A stretch of DNA of 50,289 bases from Clostridia bacterium. Lineage in GTDB: Bacteria; Bacillota; Clostridia; Oscillospirales; RGIG8002. Positions 17,945 to 26,125 of this stretch are shown here, piece after piece (position 1 is the stretch's first letter; each line of letters begins with the position of its first letter). A program made the position numbers and the translations under genes. The DNA lies in the NCBI GenBank assembly GCA_017438525.1, contig JAFRVI010000052.1, forward strand, positions 1-50,289, written 5' to 3'. The notes beneath the pieces were generated by a model, which saw only the letters and a list, made by a program, of their open reading frames with translations, did not search any database and had not been told where the DNA came from.

Positions 17945-17979
17945 CGGCAGCGGGATCGACCGCTGTCGGTCTTATTTTT
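17945..17979 (+). terminator. Terminator of the transport operon
   Basis: CGGCAGCGG (17945-17953) pairs with CCGCTGTCG (17960-17968, one G-T pair) over a 6-base loop and is followed by TTATTTTT. It stands 22 bases after the stop of the WD40 fusion gene and just before the next promoter, so it bounds the operon. Confidence 0.7.
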
Positions 17980-17982
17980 CAC

Positions 17983-18011
17983 TTGACAAAACCGCTGTTA
18001 TATTGTATTAT
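17983..18011 (+). promoter_or_regulatory. Promoter of the CorC/HlyC-type gene
   Basis: TTGACA (17983-17988) and TATTAT (18006-18011) are separated by 17 bases. The leader to the gene is about 75 bases and holds small GC-rich inverted repeats (GCGC-TTTA-CGCGC and CGCG-CTTGA-CGCG), with no recognisable riboswitch. Confidence 0.8.
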
Positions 18012-18092
18012 GATAGTTTGTTAGAGGGCGCTTTACGCGCTCAAACCGCGCTTGACGCGTTGATTTGAAAGGAGAAAACACAGGTAACCCAT

Positions 18093-19508
18093 ATGGATGG
18101 TGGAAGTATAATGCCGGTTTTGGCCGGCACATCAGCGGCTGACGCCGCATCGCAGGTCTCCGACGGAGGAGACTTAACGGGCATATTGCTCAGGATACTT
18201 TTATTGATAGTGCTTATCGCCGTCAACGCCTTCTTCGCGGCGACCGAGATCGCGGTGATCTCCGTCAGCGAAGGCAAGGTCAGGAAGATGGCCGAGGAGG
18301 GCGGCAGAAAAGCGAAACGGCTGCTGAAGTTCATCGACAATCCGGCGAAGTTTCTCGCGACGATCCAGGTCGGCGTGACCTTCGCGGGACTCATGGCGAG
18401 CGCAAGCGCGGCGAAAAGCTTCGTGACACCGGTCAGCAATCTGTTCTGCGAGCCGTCGAGCGCGTCGAGAGGCGCGGTCGAGGTCGCGGTGCTCATCGGG
18501 CTGACTCTGCTGCTTTCATTTCTTATGCTCGTCTTCGGCGAGCTGGTGCCGAAGCGCATCGCGATGCAGAAATCGGAAAAGCTGGCGCTTGCGGTTTCCG
18601 GCGTCGTGACGGGGATATCAAAGATATTCGCCCCGTTCGTCTGGCTGCTTACCAAGACGACCAACGGCGTGCTGCGCGTCTGCGGCATCGACCCGAACCT
18701 CAACTCCGAGGAAGTGACCGAGGAGGAGATACGCATCATGGTCGAGGAGGGCGAGGAAGCCGGCGTCGTCGAGCAGTCGGAAAAAGAGATGATAGACAAC
18801 GTCTTTGAGCTCAACGACATCCGCGTAAGCGAAATAATGACCCACCGTACCGAGATCGAAGCCATCTCCGTTGAAGACGGCATCGACGAAGCGGTCGATA
18901 TCGCGATAAAAGAGGGCTATTCCCGCATCCCCGTTTACGATGATACGATAGACGATATAATCGGAGTGCTTTACGTCAAGGACCTGCTGAAGTTCGTCAC
19001 GAAGAACGCGCCGAAAAACTTCAACATTAAAACGATACTGCGTCCGGTCTACTTCGTGCCGGATACGAACACCGTTTCCGAGGTGCTGCGCGAGCTGCAG
19101 AGCCGCCGCCAGCACATCGCGGTCGTGCTCGACGAATACGGCGGCACAGCCGGCATCGTCACGATGGAGGACCTTCTGGAAGCCATCGTCGGCAGCATTC
19201 AGGATGAATACGATAACGAGGACGAGGAGATCGTCAAGGTCGACGAGAGCGTCTTCGTCATCGACGGCGCGTCCGATCTGGAGGAGGTCTCCGAGAGCAT
19301 CGGCGTAGAGCTGCCCGAGGGAGAGTATTCCACCGTCGGCGGAATGCTCATCGACCGGCTCGACCGCGTCCCCGACGACGGCGAAACGCCCGTCGTGGAG
19401 TTCGACGGCCTGCGCTTCGAGGTGCTGAAGATCGAGGATCACCGCATCCAGAGCGTCCGCATCACCAAGCTGCCCGAAGGCGAAGAAGCCGCGGGCGAAA
19501 ACGAGTAA
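18093..19508 (+). CDS. Hemolysin-family (DUF21-CBS-CorC/HlyC) transporter-like protein
   Basis: The 471 residues show the standard order of this family: a DUF21 membrane domain (about 25-205, with [22 protein letters not shown]), a CBS pair (about 225-350; [20 protein letters not shown] and [28 protein letters not shown]) and a C-terminal CorC/HlyC transporter-associated domain (about 365-455). Relatives are linked to Mg2+ or Co2+ export and homeostasis; despite the name they are not proven hemolysins. The start is uncertain: the ATG at 18093 lies 18 bases after GGAG, while an internal ATG at 18111 has GGTGGAAG closer by. Upstream in frame there is a stop at 18066, so no longer form exists. 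Confidence 0.88.
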   Translation: MDGGSIMPVLAGTSAADAASQVSDGGDLTGILLRILLLIVLIAVNAFFAATEIAVISVSEGKVRKMAEEGGRKAKRLLKFIDNPAKFLATIQVGVTFAGLMASASAAKSFVTPVSNLFCEPSSASRGAVEVAVLIGLTLLLSFLMLVFGELVPKRIAMQKSEKLALAVSGVVTGISKIFAPFVWLLTKTTNGVLRVCGIDPNLNSEEVTEEEIRIMVEEGEEAGVVEQSEKEMIDNVFELNDIRVSEIMTHRTEIEAISVEDGIDEAVDIAIKEGYSRIPVYDDTIDDIIGVLYVKDLLKFVTKNAPKNFNIKTILRPVYFVPDTNTVSEVLRELQSRRQHIAVVLDEYGGTAGIVTMEDLLEAIVGSIQDEYDNEDEEIVKVDESVFVIDGASDLEEVSESIGVELPEGEYSTVGGMLIDRLDRVPDDGETPVVEFDGLRFEVLKIEDHRIQSVRITKLPEGEEAAGENE

Positions 19509-19542
19509 TTTTTACGGCGCAAGCCGGAAGGGAAGATACAAG

Positions 19543-20721
19543 ATGAGATATACGGGAGTAACTTCAAGAGGAATAATCGCGCCTATTTTCCAGCAGGGCG
19601 ACGACCTTATCGCCGGCGTAACGTCGAGCATAATCAAGGCGTCCGCCGAAGAGGGCTTCGCCCTTCACGACGGCGACGTCGTGGGCGTTACCGAAGCGGT
19701 CGTCGCGAGAACGCAGGGCAATTACGCGACCTGCGACCAGATCGCCGCGGACGTCCGCGCCAAGCTCGGCGACGGCGTTATCGGCTTGGTGTTCCCGATT
19801 TTGAGCAGAAACAGATTCGCGATAATGCTCCGCGCCTTCGCGCGCGCGGCGGGCAAGCTGATCGTACAGCTTTCCTACCCCTCCGACGAGGTCGGCAACC
19901 CGCTTCTGACCTGGGAGCAGGTCGACGCCGCGGGAGTCGATCCCTACAAGGACAGCTTCACCCTCGAGCAGTTCCGCGCGAAGTTCGGCAACGACACCGT
20001 GCATAAGTTCACCGGCGTCGACTATATCGAATACTACCGTACGCTCGGCGACAACGTGGAGATAATCTTCTCCAACGACCCGCGCTTCATCCTTAACTAT
20101 ACCAATAACGTCATCAACTGCGACATCCACACCCGCCGCCGCACCGAGCGCATTCTGAAGGAAGCCGGCGCGAACGTCTGGGCGATGGATAAGCTCATGA
20201 CCGCGCCCGTCGACGGCAGCGGCTACAACGAGAAGTACGGTCTGCTCGGCAGCAACAAGGCGACCGAGGAGAAGGTCAAGCTCTTCCCGCGCGACGTCGG
20301 TTCCTTCGTCGAGAAGCTCGCCGCGGCGCTCTACGAGGCGACCGGCAAGCATATCGAAGTCATGGTCTACGGCGACGGCGGCTTCAAGGATCCAGTCGGC
20401 GGCATCTGGGAGCTCGCCGACCCGGTCGTTTCCCCCGCCTACACCGCCGGTCTCGAGGGCACGCCCAACGAGCTGAAGATGAAGTACTTCGCGGATAACG
20501 AGTTCGCCTCACTGACGGGCGAGGCGCTCGCCGAGGCGATGCGCTCCCGCATCCGCGAGAAGGATAAGAGCCTCGTCGGCAATATGCAGTCGCAGGGCAC
20601 GACTCCGCGCCGCCTGACCGACCTGCTCGGCAGTCTTTGCGACCTGACCAGCGGAAGCGGCGACAGAGGCACCCCCATCGTGCTGATCCAGGGCTACTTC
20701 ACCAACTTCGCTACCGAGTAA
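19543..20721 (+). CDS. CofE-like (F420-0:L-glutamate ligase family) domain protein
   Basis: The 392-residue protein carries the CofE fold signatures: DGDVVGVTEAVVARTQGNY near residue 43, ILSRNRFAIMLRAFARAAGK near 85 and VYGDGGFKDPVGGIWELADP near 270. True CofE adds glutamate to coenzyme F420, which Clostridia of this type normally do not make. This longer clostridial form (true CofE is about 250 residues) therefore probably joins an amino acid to another acceptor; the substrate is unknown. The ATG at 19543 is preceded by GGAAGGGAAG. It lies 34 bases after the CorC-type gene and ends before a strong terminator, so the two are likely co-transcribed. Confidence 0.75.
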   Translation: MRYTGVTSRGIIAPIFQQGDDLIAGVTSSIIKASAEEGFALHDGDVVGVTEAVVARTQGNYATCDQIAADVRAKLGDGVIGLVFPILSRNRFAIMLRAFARAAGKLIVQLSYPSDEVGNPLLTWEQVDAAGVDPYKDSFTLEQFRAKFGNDTVHKFTGVDYIEYYRTLGDNVEIIFSNDPRFILNYTNNVINCDIHTRRRTERILKEAGANVWAMDKLMTAPVDGSGYNEKYGLLGSNKATEEKVKLFPRDVGSFVEKLAAALYEATGKHIEVMVYGDGGFKDPVGGIWELADPVVSPAYTAGLEGTPNELKMKYFADNEFASLTGEALAEAMRSRIREKDKSLVGNMQSQGTTPRRLTDLLGSLCDLTSGSGDRGTPIVLIQGYFTNFATE

Positions 20722-20734
20722 GGCGAAAACAATG

Positions 20735-20767
20735 GAACGTATACGCATGTCGTATACGTTCTTTTTT
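20735..20767 (+). terminator. Intrinsic terminator after the CofE-like gene
   Basis: A perfect 11-bp stem (GAACGTATACG, 20735-20745, with 20751-20761), a CATGT loop and six T residues. It is 13 bases after the stop codon. Confidence 0.9.
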
Positions 20768-20858
20768 GTTCTTTCCGGGCGCGACGTTGCAGAGAAAATG
20801 CGTTTCGCGCCGCGAAACGCAAACATCGCGGAGAATTTACGCAAATCAGAAAAAAGAT

Positions 20859-20887
20859 ATTGACACGGCGCGATTTTGGTGATATAA
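20859..20887 (+). promoter_or_regulatory. Promoter of the SipW-type secreted protein gene
   Basis: TTGACA (20859-20864) and TATAAT (20882-20887) with a 17-base spacer make a full sigma-A consensus. An inverted repeat (GCGTTTCGC at 20800-20808 with 20812-20820) lies about 40 bases upstream and could be a regulator site. The 328-base gap 20722-21049 therefore holds a terminator, this palindrome, the promoter and two leader hairpins. Confidence 0.88.
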
Positions 20888-20965
20888 TCTAACCGCTGAT
20901 AAGATAAAAACTTCAGCCGCACTCTTTTGGGCGCGAAATATACTAAAAAGATATAAATGTCGGAT

Positions 20966-20995
20966 AAAGAGGGGCTTTCGGCCCCTCTTTGTTTT
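20966..20995 (+). terminator. Leader hairpin 1 (terminator-like)
   Basis: A 10-bp stem (AAAGAGGGGC, 20966-20975, with 20981-20990), a TTTCG loop and GTTTTC after it. It lies about 70 bases downstream of the likely transcription start and before the gene, so it may attenuate transcription rather than end a gene. Confidence 0.6.
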
Positions 20996-21001
20996 CAGAA
21001 A

Positions 21002-21032
21002 AAAGAGGGGCACGGGCCCCTTTTTATTTTTT
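21002..21032 (+). terminator. Leader hairpin 2 (terminator-like)
   Basis: AGAGGGGC pairs with GCCCCTTTTT over an ACGG loop, and the 3' side continues into TTTTTATTTTTT. It repeats the base of hairpin 1 and ends 17 bases before the start codon of the secreted protein. Two terminators in tandem in a leader suggest strong attenuation or a switchable read-through. Confidence 0.65.
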
Positions 21033-21049
21033 ATCAAGGAGGAAAAGAA

Positions 21050-22591
21050 ATGGAAAAAACACGTTCAACGAAGCGTGCGCTGGTAAGCAGTCTGCTTGTG
21101 CTGGCGCTGTGCTTCACAATGCTTGCGGGGACCACGTTCGCGTGGTTTACCGACAGCGTGACGTCCACCGGCAACATCATCAAAGCCGGCAATCTGAAGA
21201 TCTCGATGAAATGGGCGAACGGAACGGAGGATCCCGCCGCAGCGAGCTGGAACGACGCGTCCGCCGGAGCGATCTTCGATTATAGTCTCTGGGAGCCCGG
21301 CTACACCGAGGTCCGTCACATTGCTATCGCCAACGATGGCAGTCTTGCGCTTAAATACAAGGTGCAGATTGCCGCCAACGGCACAGTATCCGCGCTTGCG
21401 GATGTGATCGACGTTTATTACTACGATCCCGCCGTGCAGATCGCGTCCCGCGCCGATCTTGACGAAAGCAAGCGTATAGGCACGCTCGCGGAGGCGCTTG
21501 CCGGTATGTCCGCCACCGCCGAAGGCGTGCTCGTGCCGGTCGGCAAGGAGGGCAACGGACTCAGGAGCTCCGAAACCCTCACTATCGCGCTCAAAATGCG
21601 CGAGTCCGCCGGCAACGAGTATCAGGGGCTGTCCATCGGCACAGACTTCTCCGTCAAGCTTGCCGCGACGCAGTACAGCTTCGAGGCGGACAGCTTTGAC
21701 GAGACCTACGACGCGGCGGCGGATTATGACAGATCCATTTCCGTCGCCACGCCTGCGGAGCTTGCGGCTGTCGTCGCCGAGCTCAACGGCAACGAGCGCG
21801 CCAACGAAGAGACCGTCATCAAGCTCGCCGAAGGCACCTACGGCGATCCGGTATCCGTCGAGCTCTATCCGAACGCCGCGGATTACCACGCGAACGGCTA
21901 TATCAATAATATGGCCGCCGCCGACGCCAACGACATAGTGCTCAAGGGCGAAGGCGACGTCGTCTTCACAGGCGGGCTCACGATCAACGGAGGCAACCGG
22001 GCGCAAAGCGGTCTTTCCGCGCTGCGGCAGGGCAACGGCAGAATCGTCATCGATGGTCTGACATTCAAGGGCGTCCTTCAGAGCGGCGACGTCGACACGG
22101 TGATCGTCAGACTCGCTAAAGCCGCCCACGACGTTGTGTTCAGGAACTGCACCTTCATCGATCAGACGCATATCAACGTCGGCACCTCCGGCAACGGGGC
22201 TGCGGGAACGGTCATCTTCGAGAACTGTTCCTTTAATAATGCGGCCTGCATCAGCGGAGTTTGGTATGACCTGCAGCTTATCGGCTGCACGGGCAACATC
22301 GATTCGGGCCACGGCAAGGGCTTCATCAACGGCGCCCGCGCCGGAGAAACTCTCGTGAAGGACTGCGTGTTGGACGTCGGCAGTATCGCGTACTTCGCCA
22401 GAACGAACGGCTCGGATATGAACGTTGTCTTCGAGGATTGCGCCTTCACCGGCACGCCCGCCAAGACGGTCAACCTCAGGGGCAGCAATCAGGCCGTCGC
22501 TTTCAGGAGATGCACGCTGAACGGCGGTCAGATCCCGGCGACGCCCTCCGACGGAGTCGGAACGAACGGGAATACGCTGATCATCGAATAA
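21050..22591 (+). CDS. SipW-dependent-type signal peptide protein with C-terminal beta-helix
   Basis: The 513-residue protein begins with the SipW-type signal pattern: a basic start, a hydrophobic core and FAWFTDSVTSTGNIIKAGNL, as in TasA-like matrix proteins. Residues 30-210 fit a TasA-like beta-sandwich (WEPGYTEVRHIAIANDGSLA is the typical strand). From about 230, repeated short strands (GRIVIDGLTFKGV, DVVFRNCTFID, TVIFENCSFNN, MNVVFEDCAFTG, AVAFRRCTLNGG) indicate a right-handed parallel beta-helix of the pectate-lyase type. The start is the ATG at 21050 behind AAGGAGG; an upstream frame through the leader hairpins is not used. No SipW peptidase gene is in the window. A surface or biofilm role is inference. 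Confidence 0.82.
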   Translation: MEKTRSTKRALVSSLLVLALCFTMLAGTTFAWFTDSVTSTGNIIKAGNLKISMKWANGTEDPAAASWNDASAGAIFDYSLWEPGYTEVRHIAIANDGSLALKYKVQIAANGTVSALADVIDVYYYDPAVQIASRADLDESKRIGTLAEALAGMSATAEGVLVPVGKEGNGLRSSETLTIALKMRESAGNEYQGLSIGTDFSVKLAATQYSFEADSFDETYDAAADYDRSISVATPAELAAVVAELNGNERANEETVIKLAEGTYGDPVSVELYPNAADYHANGYINNMAAADANDIVLKGEGDVVFTGGLTINGGNRAQSGLSALRQGNGRIVIDGLTFKGVLQSGDVDTVIVRLAKAAHDVVFRNCTFIDQTHINVGTSGNGAAGTVIFENCSFNNAACISGVWYDLQLIGCTGNIDSGHGKGFINGARAGETLVKDCVLDVGSIAYFARTNGSDMNVVFEDCAFTGTPAKTVNLRGSNQAVAFRRCTLNGGQIPATPSDGVGTNGNTLIIE

Positions 22592-22608
22592 AACCTGCTT
22601 TTCCGAAT

Positions 22609-22641
22609 AAAAAAGAGCGCACGGACGTGCGCTCTTTTTTT
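22609..22641. terminator. Bidirectional terminator between convergent genes
   Basis: GAGCGCAC (22615-22622) pairs with GTGCGCTC (22627-22634) with A and T tracts on the two sides, so it serves both the plus-strand secreted protein gene and the minus-strand glycosyltransferase. Confidence 0.9.
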
Positions 22642-22662
22642 ATATGTCAATCTCGTTCTGCC

Positions 22663-23613
22663 TTATTTGAAGTAATCTTCAACAATATACCGCGGTCTCG
22701 CCTTCGTTTCGAGATAGACCTTGCCGACGTATTCGCCGACTACGCCGACGGCGGTGAGGTTCAGACCGCAGGCGGCGGCGATCGCCGCGAGGATTATCGT
22801 CCACTGCCATTCGGGGTGTCCGCAGGCGGTCACTATCGAGAAGGCGATCAGCGCCGCGAGCCCGAGCGCGAGAAGCGTCACGCCGAGCGTAAGTATCAGC
22901 CGTATCGGGCGCACCGACATCGAGGTGACGCCCTGCCACGCCAGCGCGAGCATCTTTTTCAGCGGATATTTCGATTCGCCCGCCTTGCGCTCGTGTCTGG
23001 CGTACTCCACCGTCGCGGAGGGGAAGCCGACCAGCGGCACGAGCCCGCGCAGGAAGAGGTTGACCTCCTTGAACTCCGCGAGCGCGTCGAGCGCACGGCG
23101 GCTCATCAGGCGGCAGTCGGCGTGCTCCGGCACGATCTCAACGCCCATTTTTTGCAGCGTTTTATAATAGCGCCGCGCCGTGCGGCGCTTGAAGGCGGAG
23201 TCGCTGCTGCGATCCGAGCGCACGCCGTATACGACGTCGAAGCCCTCGTAATACTTATCGAGGAAGCCGTCTATGACCGCGACGTCGTCCTGCAGGTCGG
23301 CGTCGATGGAGATCGTCATATCGCAGTCGTCCTTCGCGGCGAGCAGTCCGGCGAGCAGGGCGTTCTGGTGCCCGCGGTTGCGCGAGAGCTTCAGCCCCGC
23401 GGCGTAGGGGCTGACGGACTTCAGCCCTGCGATGAACTCCCACGTGCCGTCCTTCGAGCCGTCGTCGACGAAGAGCACGCGGCTTTCGGCCGAAACGCGC
23501 CCCGCTTCCGCGAGCTCCGCGACGCGCCCGAGCAGCACGCGCGAGGTCTCCGGCAGCGCCGCCTCCTCGTTATAGCAGGGCACGACGATATAAAGCGTAT
23601 CGATATTTCTCAC
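22663..23613 (-). CDS. Family 2 glycosyltransferase with two C-terminal membrane helices (GtrB/DPM1-like)
   Basis: The 316 residues start with the GT2 nucleotide-sugar site (YIVVPCYNEEAALPET and RVLFVDDGSKDGTW), then show LSRNRGHQNALLAGL and the metal-binding SIDADLQDD. The last 80 residues contain two membrane helices (LILTLGVTLLALGLAALIAF and the region after WQW), as in GtrB/YkoT-type transferases that load a sugar onto polyprenyl phosphate. The sugar is unknown and no GtrA-type flippase lies nearby. The start is GTG at 23613 with GGGAG ten bases upstream. It is a single gene facing the secreted protein, with the terminator at 22609-22641 after it. Confidence 0.9.
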   Translation of the reverse strand: MRNIDTLYIVVPCYNEEAALPETSRVLLGRVAELAEAGRVSAESRVLFVDDGSKDGTWEFIAGLKSVSPYAAGLKLSRNRGHQNALLAGLLAAKDDCDMTISIDADLQDDVAVIDGFLDKYYEGFDVVYGVRSDRSSDSAFKRRTARRYYKTLQKMGVEIVPEHADCRLMSRRALDALAEFKEVNLFLRGLVPLVGFPSATVEYARHERKAGESKYPLKKMLALAWQGVTSMSVRPIRLILTLGVTLLALGLAALIAFSIVTACGHPEWQWTIILAAIAAACGLNLTAVGVVGEYVGKVYLETKARPRYIVEDYFK

Positions 23614-23773
23614 GGAGTTTCACTCCCTTGCTGTGATTATTGCAAGAAAACCTTAAAAATTACGATTTCGGAGCAGATAATCACACGTTTTGTGTACTAT
23701 TTACATATTATCATAAATAATCCGAAAAAACAAGTGCGGACGCGCGAAAACTCGCTTCCGCGTCAACTTTCAC

Positions 23774-23802
23774 TTGCAAAATCGCCCGTTTGGTATTATA
23801 AT
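23774..23802 (+). promoter_or_regulatory. Promoter for the secreted protein-ruvCAB group
   Basis: TTGCAA (23774-23779), a 17-base spacer and TATAAT (23797-23802). The first gene begins at 23891. The AT-rich DNA at about 23640-23730 is the likely promoter region of the divergent glycosyltransferase, but I see no single clear pair of boxes there. Confidence 0.75.
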
Positions 23803-23890
23803 ATATTCTGTATAGTAGGATAATTTTGGGATAATGTATTTTGTCGCCTTCGGGCGAAGGAAACGGCCGTCGGAAAGGGGCGTGGAACGC

Positions 23891-25000
23891 ATGAAAAAAC
23901 CGATTGCAATACTGATCGCCGCGGCGCTTGCGTTCGCGCTCGCAGCGCCCGTATGCGCGCTGACCGTGCCGGAAAAGCTGAACGTCCCGACCGGCGTCGC
24001 CGCGGAAAATCTGCTCGCCGAGGAATACCAGTACCGCACGCTCGTCTACTTCACGCTCCAGGACGATATAATCGAAGTTATGTCCACCGAGCCGTCGCGT
24101 TATAACGCGCTGACCATGGAGGGCAAGCTGTACGTGCAGTTCTCGATCGACGGCGGCAACTGGACGAGCTTCTATTTCACCTCCGCGGACGACGAGGGGA
24201 ACGAGGCGCAGCGCGTCTGGAAAAAGCTGACCGTCACGCGCAAAAACAGCGTTTCCGTGCTCAACCTGATGCGCGAGCAGGAGCGCTCGCAGCTCCCCGA
24301 CGACGTCTACTACTACGATCCCGAGCTGCCGCAGAACAGCACTCTGCTGAACGAGGAACACGAATTCCGCTTCCGCGTCCGCGTGGAGCTCGAATGGATA
24401 GACAAAAACGACCTTGTGACGAAGAGCGTCACGTCGCCGTGGTCGGCGGCGGTGACCGCCTCCACGAAGGTGACGGAGGATACGCTTCCGCAGACGCTTC
24501 GCTTGCCCGCGGTCGTGTCCGCCGAGCCGCTCGACGGCGCGAACGGCGCGGAGCTTTCCGTGACCGCGAAGCCGCCGGTGCAGGTGAAGCTCGTCGACCG
24601 CTTCCTCCGCGAAAACGGCAGCGCGGGAGTCGCCCTTCGCGCGCAGGTCTCGCTCAACGAGGGCGAATGGCTGGACGCGCCCGCCGCGGAGTCCGCGCCG
24701 GACAAGGCGCGCTTCACGCTTCCGGCGGAGCCGGAGTTCGCCTCCGCCGCTTCGGTCAAACGCAGCAACGTCCGCGTCCGCTTCAGCTACGCCGCCGAAG
24801 GCAGGGAGCTGAACTCCGAATGGACCGAAGCGACAGCGATAGGCGAGTATTCCGATCAGGGCAACAACCCGAAATTCGAGGCCCCGTCCTTCCTGATGAA
24901 TACGTTTCTGGGACTGAAGGTCTGGATATGGATGCTCGCGGGGATCGCGATACTGCTCGCGGTAACGGCCGCGGCGCTCGTACGGGGGAGAAGATATTGA
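23891..25000 (+). CDS. Unrecognised secreted protein with C-terminal membrane anchor
   Basis: I do not recognise this 369-residue protein. It has a signal peptide (MKKPIAILIAAALAFALAAPVCA), an outer part of about 310 residues and one membrane helix near the end (WIWMLAGIAILLAVTAAALV) with a short RGRRY tail. The outer part shows repeated phrases about strands with Trp (VQFSIDGGNWTSFYF, AQVSLNEGEWLDAPA) that suggest two or three fibronectin- or Ig-like domains. The ATG at 23891 is chosen because the signal peptide begins there; a GTG at 23882 is also possible. It overlaps ruvC (TTGA), so it is probably transcribed with DNA repair genes, an odd partner for a surface protein. Confidence 0.75.
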   Translation: MKKPIAILIAAALAFALAAPVCALTVPEKLNVPTGVAAENLLAEEYQYRTLVYFTLQDDIIEVMSTEPSRYNALTMEGKLYVQFSIDGGNWTSFYFTSADDEGNEAQRVWKKLTVTRKNSVSVLNLMREQERSQLPDDVYYYDPELPQNSTLLNEEHEFRFRVRVELEWIDKNDLVTKSVTSPWSAAVTASTKVTEDTLPQTLRLPAVVSAEPLDGANGAELSVTAKPPVQVKLVDRFLRENGSAGVALRAQVSLNEGEWLDAPAAESAPDKARFTLPAEPEFASAASVKRSNVRVRFSYAAEGRELNSEWTEATAIGEYSDQGNNPKFEAPSFLMNTFLGLKVWIWMLAGIAILLAVTAAALVRGRRY

Positions 25001-25518
25001 TCATCATCGGCATAGATCCGGGGCTCGCAACCATCGGCTTCGGAGTCATAGACTACGCGGGCGGGCGCTTCAGAACGCTCGACTACGGCGTGCTGACCAC
25101 GCCGGCGCATACTCCCGTGCCCGAGCGGCTGGAGCAAATCTTCGCGGACGCTTCCGCGCTTTTCGCGAAATACCGCCCCGACGCCATCTCGATGGAGGAG
25201 CTGTATTTCAGCAAAAACATCACCACCGGCATACCCGTCGCGGAGGCGAGGGGAGTTCTGCTCCTCGCGGCGCAGAAGACGGGGGTCGGCGTCTACGAAT
25301 ACAATCCCGCCGAGGTCAAGCAAGCGATCGTCGGCTACGGCAAGGCGGAGAAAAAGCAGGTAATGGAAATGACCCGTATGCTGCTGAATCTCAAGCAGAT
25401 ACCGCGTCCGGACGACGCCGCCGACGCGCTCGCCGTCGCGGTATGCCACGCGCACTGCTCCGGCTCGCTGAACGTCTACGAAATGAACCGCGGCGCCGCC
25501 CGCAGAAATATAAGATAA
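24997..25518 (+). CDS. ruvC: Crossover junction endodeoxyribonuclease RuvC
   Basis: RuvC cuts Holliday junctions in recombination repair. The 173 residues have the usual family length. The four acidic catalytic residues are visible: Asp in IGIDPGLATIGFGVID, Glu in MEELYFSKN, and two Asp in RPDDAADALAVAVCH. It uses a TTG start at 24997 with GGGGGAG seven bases before it, overlapping the upstream stop as TTGA. ruvA and ruvB follow directly, which gives the full RuvABC set. Confidence 0.95.
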   Translation: MIIIGIDPGLATIGFGVIDYAGGRFRTLDYGVLTTPAHTPVPERLEQIFADASALFAKYRPDAISMEELYFSKNITTGIPVAEARGVLLLAAQKTGVGVYEYNPAEVKQAIVGYGKAEKKQVMEMTRMLLNLKQIPRPDDAADALAVAVCHAHCSGSLNVYEMNRGAARRNIR

Positions 25519-25530
25519 CGGAGAAACGCT

Positions 25531-26106
25531 ATGTATCATCATCTCAGAGGCATACTTGACAGCGCCGGCCCCGGCTGGGCGGTCGTCGACTGCGGCGGCG
25601 TAGGCTACTACGCCGGCGTGTCGAGCAACACCTACCGCAGTCTGCCCGCGCTCGGCGAAAAGGTGAAGCTGCTCACTCACTACGTCGTCCGCGAGGACGC
25701 CGCCGAGCTTTACGGCTTTTTGACTCAGGAGGAGCTGGACTGCTTCCGCAGCATGATCTCCGTCAGCGGCGTCGGGCCGAAGGCGGCGCTGGCGATACTT
25801 TCGGAGCTTACTCACGACCGCTTTGCGGCCGCGGTGTCGGCGGGGGACTACAAGCTGCTGACGCTCGCTAACGGCGTCGGGCCGAAGCTCGCCCAGCGCA
25901 TCGTGCTCGAGCTGAAGGGCAAGCTCGGCGATATATCCGAGCTGGTGGGCGGCGACGTTCCGCAGGTGCGCGGCAACAAGGCGGAAGCGGCGCAGGCGCT
26001 CGAGGCGCTCGGTATGAAGCCGCGCGAAGCGGCGGCGGCGGTCGCCTCCCTCGACGGTGATATGACCGTCGAGCAGCTGATCGCGGCGGCGCTCGGCAAG
26101 CGCTGA
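25531..26106 (+). CDS. ruvA: Holliday junction branch migration protein RuvA
   Basis: RuvA binds the four-way junction and loads RuvB. The 191 residues show the N-terminal OB fold ([10 protein letters not shown]), the central tandem helix-hairpin-helix ([17 protein letters not shown] and [20 protein letters not shown]) and the C-terminal RuvB-contact domain ([16 protein letters not shown]). It starts 13 bases after ruvC behind CGGAGAAACG. Confidence 0.96.
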   Translation: MYHHLRGILDSAGPGWAVVDCGGVGYYAGVSSNTYRSLPALGEKVKLLTHYVVREDAAELYGFLTQEELDCFRSMISVSGVGPKAALAILSELTHDRFAAAVSAGDYKLLTLANGVGPKLAQRIVLELKGKLGDISELVGGDVPQVRGNKAEAAQALEALGMKPREAAAAVASLDGDMTVEQLIAAALGKR

Positions 26107-26125
26107 ACCGAAAGGAGAAGTTGAT

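Noticed and set aside
18012..18092. Magnesium riboswitch before the CorC-type gene
   Set aside because: The leader is only about 75 bases with small hairpins and cannot hold an M-box or ykoK element.
19543..20721. A true F420 biosynthesis enzyme CofE
   Set aside because: The protein is about 140 residues longer than CofE, no other F420 gene is near, and the host type normally lacks F420.
20957..21049. Longer N-terminus for the SipW-type protein starting at 20957
   Set aside because: It would translate two terminator hairpins and place residues before the signal peptide; ATG 21050 has a strong AAGGAGG.
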